From positions 992,001-1,056,000 of the forward strand of contig QEYB01000963.1 in the NCBI GenBank assembly GCA_017562135.1: 64,000 nucleotides of DNA. Reading direction: 5' to 3'. Source of the stretch: Dipylidium caninum (Eukaryota > Platyhelminthes > Cestoda > Cyclophyllidea > Dipylidiidae). Below the pieces are notes generated by a model. That model had not been told where the DNA came from. It did no database searches and saw nothing but the letters and a program-made list of their open reading frames with translations. Within the stretch, counting starts at the first letter, position 1; every line of letters begins with the position of its first letter. Shown one piece after another: positions 37,420-49,564 of this stretch. A program made the position numbers and the translations under genes.

Positions 37420-40400
37420 TTAGCAGGCACCCGAAGTTGGGAATAGTTGACGACGCAGTGCCTCAACAGTGGCATGGAGACGGTGAACAACGAGGAAGTG
37501 AACAATAAAGACTGTGCAGGAGACAACACCGACGCAACAAAAGGAGAAGACGAGGCGTGGTGCAAAAATTTTCCACACCATCAGATGACGACGCAGAAGG
37601 AAAGCGCACAGCAAATGACCTATGAACTAGATGAGTAAAGTGAGGATTTTTTAATACAAGGTCAAACCCACGTTAACACTACTGTTTAGGTACAATTTAC
37701 TCACTAAACTGAAGTGTGCAATGAGATAGCGTCGAAAGAGACGAACAAAAGATGTCCGTAACTCTAGGGAGCACGTCTTGGAGCGGACGAGAGCCAGCAG
37801 GAGTTCAGAGGATTCTGCAGAACCCATGGAGAAACGGTGAAGAGGGACGAAGATAAGAAGGGGTAGAGCAACGGTGACGAGGATTTGCGCTGCGAAGGTG
37901 TGCCCCAACACCAGAGCACCAGATAGGAAGCTGGCGGTAGTTGCGGCCACCTGATCCCCTTCCAGCACTGCAAACGCCGCCTCCCAAGGTATAGAGGGGA
38001 AAGTGGGCTGATGACCCAGACAGTAGAAACCAAATTGACCCAGGAGGCAGGCGTAGATGGCCGTAGTCCAACTCGACCCGGCGTGCAATAGTGAGATCAC
38101 TTGCGCTGAACAATTACAGAACTACTTCAGTGGTTGTAGTAACATTGTTATCGAGAGGGGCTATAAGTTCTCCAGTAGGGATCGTTTAGTTTATTCTTCT
38201 CGTTACTGACAAATCGTTTATAGTCACATTGGAGATATACACGGAGGCTAGTTCTATGTCCTTTTGACCCGTCCACGGGAGGAGGGGTAATAAACGGACT
38301 ATTTCTTCAAACCTGTATCAAAAAGCGGCGCAAATTTCATGGAGTATGTCACATTCCCACCTACTATAGCTCTTGCCCGTTACTATAGCTCTTGCCCGTT
38401 ACTAATGACAATAAATAAACGGCATGTCGGAAAGTAAGGCAATATGATCGGAGAGGTGGCGAAATTTGAGCACTCCATCGGAGAGCACTCCTCTTCTCGT
38501 CCCCTTTTGAAGGACTTGGAACTGAGTGATTGATATGACAAACAGCAACGGCAGTCGCCTCTAACTCTTTAGCACTTTCCTTGGAAGAAACCTTGTAAAG
38601 TATAGTATCAAAGCCTAATGATTGCTTGACACGCTGAGGAATGGGATATTTAGACGACAACTCAGAAAATCTATGGATCACGTATCATATGGAGATGAGA
38701 TGAGCACAGGAAACTGCAAATTAGTGAGTGAAGGAGTCACTGCGTGACGGCTCAGTGCATTATATTACTTTTGAGAAAACGTAAAATGCCTGAGATGACA
38801 AGATAGTGTTTGTTAACGCTTTCGGTAGGTAAATAAAGGAAAATGAAATCACAACAAAAAATTGAAGTTTCACTATACTGAATAGATTGTGTCTCTTCCC
38901 CCTTTCTCCTCCTTCTCTTCCTCGTGCCTCAGGAAACGAATACTAATACCTCTGTGTCACCTTCCACCACAAAATGACATTATACCCCGGGAGAGGGTCG
39001 ATAATTAGACGCGGTTAAGTAAACGACGTCAAGCTCAAAATCAGCATGAAAGGAGGGGAAGTGACATTCTAACTTACTCGAAGGATTATGAGTGATAGGG
39101 GTTGCCGGTTTATGGCTGAGTGAAGGGAATCGGGGATGGTGGAGGAGGTGGAGAGGTGGAAGTAAGAGACAGACGAGGATGGCCAAACAAGGCCACACGT
39201 AGATATCGCCGAGTAGGACAAAGAGAACGAGAAGTGGTGACATCACTAGCACAGCGAGAAGCCATGCAGTATAGACCGTGGACAGGCCAGAAAGACGGAT
39301 ATGGCTTCCACATTTTTTCTCCTCTTCCTCCTACCCCATCTCTGGCTGTTTGAAATGGCATCGTTGTTGGCATCACCGATGTCAAGAGAAGGGGACGGCG
39401 AACGAGAACGAGGAAGAGAGAACCGCTAAGCAAAAACAGCACCCGGGCAAGATTTATCCGCAGAGTTGGACTGAAATTGTGAAAATATGACGATTTCATT
39501 TTTTGCTTTGAATTATTCATGAGGGAATATTTATCGTAGGGGACCCACGCCCCAGAACAGCATATAACACCCAGGGTAGCATCGTGAAATCAGACATATT
39601 CCCAACGTTTCGGTTATCTCACTAGGATCTCAAACTGCATAGAGACCTATGAGTAAATGACTCTCAGAACAACATATAAAATATCCTAAAAACCGATTTA
39701 GAGGTGGAAAGATAAAAGACACTCAGTAGACTACCCAAAGTCTGCAATGAACAGTTTTCTCGGCAGTGCATAATTTCAGGTCGTAAAGGCGAAAGAGATA
39801 ATAGGAAGCAAATGGCGGTTTATCTCATATTAAGACTAGTTTGAAATACTGTCGATGTACATTTTTATACAGCAGATTAGAAGGCGTCCTAAAATCCACA
39901 AAAGGATTTTCGTCTCCAGCTCTACCCCTATCATCCTCCCAAACTGCGTGGATAATGTAGTTTGTGGAAAATTAAGCTTTAAAATTGTACCAAACTCTTA
40001 CAGAAATGTAATTTGCATAGCAGAAGGAATCGCATAATGGTGGAGTCGCCACCGCTATGTTCAAAGGCGATGAGAGCGTCGAGAAGCCATAGGAAAGATA
40101 ATCCTAGGACACCGAGAGATGGAACAGCAGATAGGAGAGCACCAAACACCCCGCCCATATGAAGATTTCCCCAAGCAGCCAAGAGATTTCGATGATAGAA
40201 GAGGGCGGTGCAAAGACCTGCAACGGCCACAAGAAGACGAGGGCCCGCGAGACGCCGCAGTCTTTCCCCCGACAGCGCTGAAAATCGGGTTAGAAACCAA
40301 GCGGCTGTGGAGCCGGTGTTAACACCATTGTCGGTGGTGCCCAGAGTAACACATACAGAGTTGAGTGGAGACTCCTCTCGGCAAACTTCAATGTATCGGC

Positions 40401-43400
40401 CGGCCCACAGGAGGGTGATGCAAAGGAGGATGGATGCGTTAATGCCTAATCGCTGCCTGGAAGCGCCCAACTTGGCATAAATAGAAAAAACAAAAGTGTA
40501 TGAAAAGCAGGGTCCGACATTTCTTAAAGGCAATTTTAACCAAAGTGGCAGCAGCACAATTGTTTTCGACTTCGATTAGGTTAACCCGTTCATTATTATT
40601 ATTGATATTATTAGATTTCTGGAATGAAGTGTTGGGAAAGCTATCGACTGAAGCACACATTCAGCATATCTTCAAAATGGGACAGTGAACTTTATCGAAA
40701 TAAATAGAGATACCGACTGTAACGGAGACAATGCAATCAGACTGCATGTTTGATCGGGTTCCAGCTACCTTTAGTACGGACGCAGTAGGAGAATGCTTAG
40801 GAACGGATGAGTACGGTGACACTAAATCCATGGAAAAAACATACCACTTACTGTAAAGATGGTGGTGACCAAAAGCATTGTCTGAAGGAGGAAACTCAAA
40901 ACCTTGGCCTCCTGAATGACAAAACTGTTGGAACAAGAGGTTAGAACGGAAAGCGCGAGTATACAGCTAGAAATCGCGGTCCCAAAACTAGACGAATGAC
41001 TGATCCTCCGAAGACACAAGGCGCTCAGCCGATAGGAAGTCAGTATCAATGGGATGAAGGCAATAGAGGTAAATTTCGAAAGGGCAAGGATAACAGCGGC
41101 GACGGTAGCAAGGCTACAGGTAAATCCAGAGTCAGTCAAGTCATTATCCAGGAGCAGAAAAGCGAGAAGGGAGTTAGTCGTAAGAAAAAAGCCGAGAGCT
41201 ATAAGCTTCACATCCATACGAGTCCAATGGGTGCGAAAGGTATCCCGCAAGGTTTGCATCACAGCAACACACGCTTCCATTGAGGACGAGGAACATGGGT
41301 GAGTGGCATTTTGTACTAGTCGTTGCTCCATGTCATTTGGAATGGATATGAGACCAAATCGGTGGTTGTACTCTTTGGCGTAGGCGAACATCTAAGGAGA
41401 CCACGGAATAATAACGTGAAAAACATCATTACGATTCATTCATTGAACATCCAGAGTAAATAAACACTGCGTCAGCTAGCAAATCCTATTGTTAATTCAA
41501 CACCTCTGTATTTCTTGATGCTAAGTTCTCGAGTCGTTAATGGCCAAGGAATATTCGAAAATGATGATTCGGCATAAATGTTAATTGATACACAATTTTG
41601 GCACGTTGAGTTGATGAGTGGGACTTCTACGAATTTATTGCAAGTCGATAAAAGGGCACTATTTGGTTACAACCATCAATTGCATAGGTTGAAGTGCTTG
41701 CCAACACGCCTTCCTCACCTTACCGTTGCCACCATTTCTGCTTTGCATGTTGGCATAATCTGTCCCAGGCTATAAAGTGGATGCGAACATGCAGTCGGGC
41801 GAAAGAATTGGGAAAAAAAGCATTTGAGCAAAGTAGCATGGAAAACCGGCAGTAAGCGGTCGAGGTGACAAAAATTAGTTTCGTAGAAGCCATAAAAATA
41901 AAACAACTTACCAACCTGCTTAAAATTTTCGTTTACTGCACCAAGAAGATCCGAATTAAGTAACTGACTAATAACGATCCCCAGATTTGAGAAAGGAATT
42001 GGAATTCCTGTGAGAACGGCCAAGGTGGGCACGAGATTGATTTGTTCAATAGCTGGTATAGCCACGGCTTCAAAAGAAATGGCGCCGCTGGTTTTTTCAG
42101 CAGAGGCGGTGGTGGGGTGAACGCAAGAATCCACTGGGGGTGTAGGCGAAGAGAGCCGCGTCGACTTCAGCATCGCTGTCGCCACCGTGATCGCCCGTAG
42201 CGGTCATACCGTGATCACCGAAAGCAATGACCAGGTCCGAGGGGCGTAACTGTGGTATCAGACGCCTATTATGAATTGTCAAATGTCAGTTCAAGTAAGA
42301 AGTTTTCTTCCATCCTGCCTCAACACATGCACATCATGTCCAAGTATGCAAGACAATAGCTTTGATTTGCCGAAGGATTCCCAGTCAGTTAATTTGAAGA
42401 ATACTTAATAAAACAATAGTGCAGAATAATAACACTAACCAATTAATCTTACTATCATTGACCAATGAATTTCTATTCCAAGTAAATTATATCCTATTTT
42501 GGAGCAGAGCCCCATGCCCCAGTAAATGATTATGGTTGAGTTTTGCGATTTAAAAATGGATTAAGGGACACCTCCCATGTTTACTTATGGCTTTGTCTAA
42601 AGACCAACAGCCTAGGAAACGCGATGTTGACAGTCCGGAAATGCGACTTATATAGGCAGGGAGATTAATCCGAGTAGTTTTTAATAAATCTAAATAGCAG
42701 CGCAGGACTTTTATAAATTTTTCAATCGCCGCGACGCTGAGATTAAAGAATAGTGAAAACCAAAAGTGTAAGTAGAAAGAATCTCAAAGCTGTACCATGG
42801 CACAAAGTTTACTGTCCAAACTATTCACAGAGGCACACCATCATCGAAAGAAGGAACAGACATCAAGGAAGGATTTATCGACGGCATTGACATAAAAGAC
42901 GGGCCTTGTATCGAGTTACTACCTCACTAGAGTTTCGTCAAGTAAACTGAATCAATATAAGTAACTCGAGTTAAGGAATTCAAAAAACCGAGAAACAAAT
43001 TAGACAGGTAGTAGATGAATGTGAGATTATGTTAGTAAAACATAAGTAGCCCAGAGTCAGTTTGAATTGGTTTACCATAATGAATACACAAACATACCCC
43101 AAAAAGTCATCCAGTTCAAGGAGTTTGCGATCCATCTCCGGATGCAACCGGCCGAAGGTGTGGCCACAGTGGTCGATACCAAGCATATGGCCGATGAGTA
43201 TATCGCACTTGTTGTGCCCGATTTCTCGCAGGATATATTCCTTAACAGCAGTGTCTACTGTATCCAAGTCTTTTATGTTGAAGGCAGGGAAGGGGTAGCT
43301 CTCAATGAACCTGTGAAGGTTGCATGTAAACCAAGATAAATGTTAAGTTAACCGCCATGAAAAAAAAAGATTAAAAACCACAATGTTACGAAAGGGTAGA

Positions 43401-44263
43401 GTAATGTCTGTTACTATTAAAGGCGTGATTACCGCCTACACAGATTAGAAGATTCGATAGTCGTACGCTTAAAACATTTTAAAAAGTTTCCGAGACTACT
43501 GGAAACCAGTTTGTCTTCTTACTGACAGGCAATTGTCCCACACAAACAAAGAGGTATACCTAGGCATAAATCGAAGAAAACAGAAATTTACAAGATTACA
43601 CCAAACGAAGTTACTAATATTCAAATTAGAAAAGAAGATATGATAATAACTTGAAATTAGAATAAAAACTAACTCGAGTATCCGGATGCAAAAATTAAAC
43701 CTCTTAAATAAATAAGGAATAAAGTGGAAATCTCTCATTTTATCCAGAACCATGAATAACAGCTAAATCATTTACCCATTAGGAACTAATTCCGTCCAAA
43801 CTTCATCGCCGACAAAACACAATTTCTTCGAGGCTCTATTCCATTGTCTAATCAAGTTATCTTCATGCAGCTCACTACCACCAAAATTACTGCCTGCATC
43901 AATAAATGTGGGCATACTGCCAGTAAGGAGGGCTTTAACTCGTTGCATTGTGGTAGTTGGAGGATCAGCAATAAAATGAGTGAGGAAAAAGTTTTTGGAA
44001 TAATTTTTATGGGAAATCAGAAATCTGAAATAAGGCATTCGTGTACTGTTGTCAAGAGGAGGAAGAAAGCCAGTAAAAAGTCCATCAACTAAAAGTAAAA
44101 CCACCCGCTGGAACTCTGATATGTTGTGACCAGATATGTCGGTGGTGTTGGTTAATTCTGAACGCGTAAGAAGAAATCCACGCGAGTAAATAAGGACGCC
44201 AAAAATAGCGGAGAAGATCCCAAGAAAAGTACCGATGCGTTGAGTTTTACTAGTTGAAGACAT
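37420..44263 (-). CDS. PIGO: GPI ethanolamine phosphate transferase 3
   Basis: ER membrane enzyme that adds the bridging ethanolamine phosphate to the third mannose of the GPI precursor. N-terminal exons resolve cleanly: 44263-43776, 43310-43098, 42265-42135, 42087-41912. They encode a signal-anchor helix, VVLLLVDG, DPPTTTMQRVKALLTGSMPT (nucleophile Thr in the TTT motif), FIDAGSNF, FVGDEVW, FPAFNIKDLDTVD, LIGHMLGIDHCGHTFGRLHP and AFGDHGMTATGDHGGDS, all metal or active-site motifs of the PIG-O/PIG-N/PIG-G alkaline-phosphatase fold. C-terminal multi-pass exons follow at 41391-40830, about 40540-40010, 39490-39140 (VYTAWLLAVLVMSPLLVLFV), 38104-37700 (GHQPTFPSIPWEAAF) and the last exon to 37420 (LRRHLMVWKIFAPRLVF, stop). 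Junctions in the C-terminal half are approximate. The gene is divergent from RNF2, 1.4 kb apart. Confidence 0.93.
38362..38399. repeat. 19-bp direct tandem duplication
   Basis: ACTATAGCTCTTGCCCGTT occurs twice without a gap. It lies in what is probably a large PIGO intron (about 39.1 to 38.1 kb), so it is probably neutral. Confidence 0.85.
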
Positions 44264-45675
44264 CCTATAATGAACAAATCCACAAACATATCGCGCATTG
44301 AGTCCCTCAATTTATGATATAACCCAGGAAACCATAACGGAAGCAAAAAAACTTTAAAGAGAAAAAAAACAATAAAAGTCGAAAATGACAAGGCGTTAGT
44401 CGTTTGCTTAATGACGAACGGAGTTCTAAGGCCATATATTAAAGAAACCTGAGAAATAAGGTTCAGTTAGATAAAATTATCATATGCGAGCGTAATGATG
44501 GAGTGAATACATCTCGGTAAATATTTAGGAAGAAATCAATTTGAAGGAGGTGCAGCGCGAAATAGGGGAGGGAAGGATTACCTCCACATTCGATTACACT
44601 CCCAGAATATAGGACATTTGTGATGTACAATGTGGTAGACAAACTTGCGTTCTGTCGGTCTTATAAAAACAGAATAGCTCTGTTGATAAAAACTGACGTC
44701 GCTCCCGAATACACATCAAACACAAACATGACAAACGCGGCAATAAAAAGATTTAGAAAAACCGTAGGTCGGTCGAGAACTACTACCTAAAGACAATGCT
44801 TATTGCACTGTCCACAGGATGTCCTAGTCTTAAGGAAAACTTTATGAAGCACGCTAGAGTTTTCGATTTGTGGGGGAGCAGCTATAATCTAATGTCAACA
44901 ACCTCAATACATATTAATTGCCACTCACTTTCGGCAACACCACAATTACATGCATCCATATTATGAGTGCAAGAAATCTTTGGGATCATTAACAACTGGA
45001 TTTTGCTACGTTACCTTTACGCGTACTAACTGTTCCGCTTCAGATCTCGAGACAGTGAGGATAAATTACCCATTGCTTTGCTTTGTCTTTTGAAATCATA
45101 ACTTTTTTCCCGTATACCGCAATAGCAAGTTTTTATAAAAATCCTTTGCGTGCATATTTTAAATTTTGCGATAAACCCGTGCCTCATTTGTAACCCGAGA
45201 CCTATTGTTATTCGGAAGGCGTCGCCGCTGTGACGCCTCCGGGACGCGGTAAATTTGGGCATTGGTTTGATTCTATCTGTCCACACCGGTGAGATAATAA
45301 TTCGTTTTTCTCACTGCGATTTTATCCTCGCGTGCTAACCCTAGTGATTGGCAATTCACTCGGAGGTGATGGGAGTTATCTGTGAAATATAAAGTTACTT
45401 TCATTTTATCAAGAATCTTGGGCTATTTGCTGCTGGCTTCTATGTTAAGACTTATTATTCCCAGTTAACCACCTAAATACAGCAAAGTTGGAACTCGATG
45501 CCGCAATATTGTGGCTACGTACCACAAGGCACCTTTTGTACGTTCGCGTGATGACTTTCCTGACCCACACCTAGCAATTAGACCTTTAGTGCTTACGCGC
45601 ATTCTACTCGCGAGTCAGTCCCATTACATTATTCCTTTTGTACATGTAGCCACATATCTCCAGATTCGTTCTGGT

Positions 45676-47429
45676 ATGGCCATGGAGAACGCTCCAATGA
45701 AAAACTGGGAACTAACTTTGTACGAAATGCAGCGCAAGCCTCAAGACCCCATTACAGATGGTACAAAAATAGCTGTCAGTCCCCGTAGCCTTCAATCCGA
45801 ACTTATGTGTCCAATTTGTCTTGATATCCTCAAAGTTACGATGACCACCAAAGAATGCCTTCATCGCTTCTGTTCAGATTGTATTGTCACTGCTTTAAGA
45901 AACGGCAATAAAGAATGTCCAACATGTCGAAAGAAGTTGGTTTCCAAGCGCTCTCTTCGTCGCGACCCCAATTTCGATGCTCTCATTGCAAAAATTTATC
46001 CTGATCGGGAAGTATGTCTTGTTATTCCCCAGCTTTCCTTTTTGCTGTTATTTAGGAATACGAAGCGCACCAGAATAGAGTGCTCGCCAAGTTAAATAAG
46101 CAACAATTTAACGGTAAAGTATCCACTGGCGAAGGGGGACAATCGCTCCATGGTTCTAACGATATCGAATCAGTGCGGTATCGAAATAGGCGGTCTGTCG
46201 GTAACAACGGGTTTGCTACAACTGAGTCCGTTGTCAGCGAAGATGATGCTGCTTCGATTGTGAGTTGTTACCCCAATCATTTTGGATGTTTATATTTGTG
46301 ATTTATACTCCGTTTTGGTTTTCCTAATCTTAAATGCATTTAGATAGCAAAAATTCACATGGCGAGTATCCACTTTGCCAGTTTGATCTTTTCATTCAAC
46401 TACTATGATTTCAAGCGAGTTGTGGAATGTTTCTTTTTGTCCTGTCACGACTCCCCTATCGTCGTCAATATTCGTTCATGTTTCCAGATTTTGCGGCCTT
46501 GAAGTTTCCCACTCCTTTATAGTAGGTTTTTGCTAACTGAATAAATTCTTGTCCTATTATCTTAGTTGGGCAATTCACGTAGTTCTACTGACACCATTGT
46601 CTTTAGACGGGTAGTTTGAATCAACGAGCTTCCCGAGTTAATTCAGATGCAGAAAGCGGAACAATGGAAACCATTTCAGTAGGCGGCTCTAGCTCCGTCG
46701 ATTTTGGACAGCCTCATCAGCAGTTTCAGAACCAGCGATTACGTACCTCCAGCAATAATACAATTCCTCTTTCTACCAATGTCACCACCGTAGTGCCTGA
46801 AGTCGAGTTGATGCTTCGTCCTCTCCCGTTGGAACATTGGAAAGGGGTTGTTTCTCTCTCCGTCACTGCCTCCCTTGATGGGAGCGGGATGGAATCCCAT
46901 GGCAACCAGAGTAAATCGGACGATAGAGAACACCACACTGCAGCCTTTAGCCCTCGTTGCACCATTGCAGACATGAGTTCCGAGGAATCTCAATTGGCTC
47001 CTGCTGTAAAGTACATCAAGGTGCCATCGAATGCTACAGGTTGGCCGGAATTGGAATTATTCTGTGCTATTTTGCTCGAAAGTTGGTAGGGTATTCTTTT
47101 TTTAGTCGATCACCTGGGGAGGTTCTTGTCCATCCGTTTTAATCTCCAAAGAGTACACAAGGATGTTATGGGTAAGTCCGTAATTATAACCCATTACTAT
47201 CTTTGACCTTTTCGGTTAGCTTTATATTCAAAGAGCCAGTCTTTTCTACCTCTTACCTTTTCTATTTTTAGAAAATGATCCGCACTATAGTCTTTTTTAC
47301 TTCAACGATGCTTCTGGTGATTATGTTCACCTTCAGCCAAGTATAACGATAGATGAAATCAGTCGAAATTATTGGAGTGGGGTTAACAGTCTGAGCCTTT
47401 ATTACGTTCGGGAACAGCTGCAGCACTAA
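45676..47429 (+). CDS. RNF2: Polycomb PRC1 E3 ubiquitin ligase RING1/RING2
   Basis: Catalytic RING subunit of Polycomb repressive complex 1, which mono-ubiquitinates histone H2A. Exons: 45676-46011, 46056-46259, 46607-47039, 47106-47171, 47272-47429; about 398 residues. The N-terminus has [19 protein letters not shown] and [19 protein letters not shown]; the C3HC4 RING ([30 protein letters not shown]) is complete, followed by [16 protein letters not shown] and [15 protein letters not shown] Ser-rich linker leads to the C-terminal RAWUL domain ([51 protein letters not shown]), which binds CBX/RYBP partners. ATG 45676 is chosen because it sits just before the conserved WEL block; an in-frame ATG at 45511 gives 55 residues unlike the family. 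An invertebrate single RING1/RING2 homologue is likely. Confidence 0.95.
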
Positions 47430-49564
47430 TTACAGTGATTATGCGTATACGTTCTCTATTACAATCGCTACCCTCAGACCCCGGATTTCGAACTAGTCCT
47501 CTCCCCATCGTTTTCCTGGTTGTACATAATCGCTCTACTCTGTTCTTCCCCATGCATTGTTTAAACCTGTTTTTATCTCTGCTTTGGGTTCTTCCCTTTC
47601 GGCTTGCCGGTATGGTTTATCCATCAGTCATCTTCGGTGCTTCTTACCTAAGTGATCTGTCACAATCACATTTATGACTGTCCACTGGCATTCATTCGAC
47701 CGCTTCAGTTTTGGGGATGGCTACTCTGTGGTGGGGATTCGGTGCCACTATAGTTTGCTGCTATGCTTGGAATTAGGCAACTGATATATTGACAACTGCC
47801 CCGCCTCACTAGTTCTCTGATGCCAATTAAGTGGGCCAATGTCCGCACACCGCCTAGAGGCTTTGTTTTATCTCGAGATAGAGCTACCGAAATCTGGACC
47901 GGCATCTCCGTGATTTCATCTTCACTTACGACCGCCTAGATATGACGCCCAGCGCTGATGCCATTACCTCGAGTGTGCTCAAGGTGCGTTGAGCCGTCGA
48001 TAACTCGTTCCCTTTCTCTTGCGATGTAGGTAAGAGAGACAAGATGCAACATCCAGCTTCAAGAATAAGGGAGGTAGAGAACCACTTCAGGGTTTTACTC
48101 TACATAGGCTCTTAGGCAATCTAGCAGACACAAAACAACTACATCGTAGTGTTTATTTACTGCCATTGTTGCACCCAAGAAAAATCTGAACGAAGTGTGT
48201 TCATCAACGGAGTAAAAAAATAGAGGTTAGTGGACTAGATGAGATATTCATACAGAGGCGGTTGATAAAATTGGGCAGTGGTCATATTTATAAAGTTGAA
48301 GGGTAAAGAAAAGTGACGGTGAAATTTGTTGGGATTGTTGGTAAGTGGCGTAATTGGATTGCGACTGATCGAGTTCGCTAGTTAGTTGCAATTTGGGGTC
48401 AATGCCCTCCGTGACGGAGAGGTGGTGTACCATTACGTTGCTCCTGTTCATGGCACCTCCGGGACCTGAGTCTGTGGCTAGCAGAGCATGACCTCGATCT
48501 ACAACGCGAAGATGGAATAGGAGGGTCATTTTTTTCAGAACAAGGCGCAACAGATTGTCCTGAATGTCCAAAACCTCCATTGCCACTGATGCAGTCAGTC
48601 CCGATGTTCACCGCACTTACTACTCTGAGTAGTTTTGCAAGTCCTTTTCCGCACACGGATATCCATTCTCTCCCAATAAAGCGGTATACACATGCTACCT
48701 ATCAGCGGCATTTCGTTATCGCAACCCTACCGCCTGGCCTGAAAAGTGATAATCTCCTTAACGAGAACTTACCAGTTTTACAAACAGCCAAAGACATCGT
48801 CCCACATTTTAACACTCGAAACTGATTCACTGATGGTACAAACGTGGATGAACGAACTAATAAATTAATTCTGGTCTTATAGAAGATAAGCCGTTTCGTC
48901 AGCACAGTTTCATTCAATCGATGAGGGCAAAATACTTAGCGTAGAAACCTAGCAAAGGTATATGCCATACTCACCGTATCCCAGACCGAGTCTGCTACTC
49001 ACTCACCTCCTCGGATCGCAGGGGGGCCTTACCTACATAGCAAAAATAATGTGTGGATAGCACAGCCGAAGAAAAATTATGCAGTCTTCCCTGCTGGCAC
49101 ACCGATGCAGACTAGCTACCGCTGGACAACCAACCGCACTTTCCAAGGACTTAAACTCTAAAGTACAAGAACTAAGATAGAGTCCTACTACCAGAAAAAA
49201 ATCCCCATTTTATTCTTCTGCGATCACACTCAGGAGTCACCACATCCTCCCCTTTATTAAGTCCTAATGTGAAGAAAAACAGTTCATGGAAAAATGAGGA
49301 CAAGATGGGTAAAATAGACATTTGAAAATATCGTCTTCTCAAATCCCCCCCCATGGTGTAATTTACTTACTACACCGCGAAGATTTTAGGCAAGAAAGAA
49401 GTCAAAAATCACGTCAAAACACCGGAGTACTACGTACCAAATAACTCGAGTTTTCATAATCAACAGAAAGATTATTTGATTTTAAATACTTATCCAAGTC
49501 AGATGTGGGATAAATAAGGAATGACAAGAAATTGGAGATACCTTGAGAAACAGAACTAAGAGCT
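47430..49564. other. Region between RNF2 and the zinc-finger gene
   Basis: About 2.1 kb between two convergent genes. One minus-strand open frame at 48586-48248 (113 codons: MEVLDIQDNLLRLVLKKMTL, later Gln-rich) could be an extra 3' exon of the zinc-finger gene, but I found no convincing splice partner. The rest looks like 3' UTR and intergenic DNA. Confidence 0.4.

Noticed and set aside
38364..38681. Minus-strand frame between PIGO exons as a PIGO exon
   Set aside because: It lacks the hydrophobic pattern and the flanking exons already align to adjacent family segments. It also covers the tandem duplication.
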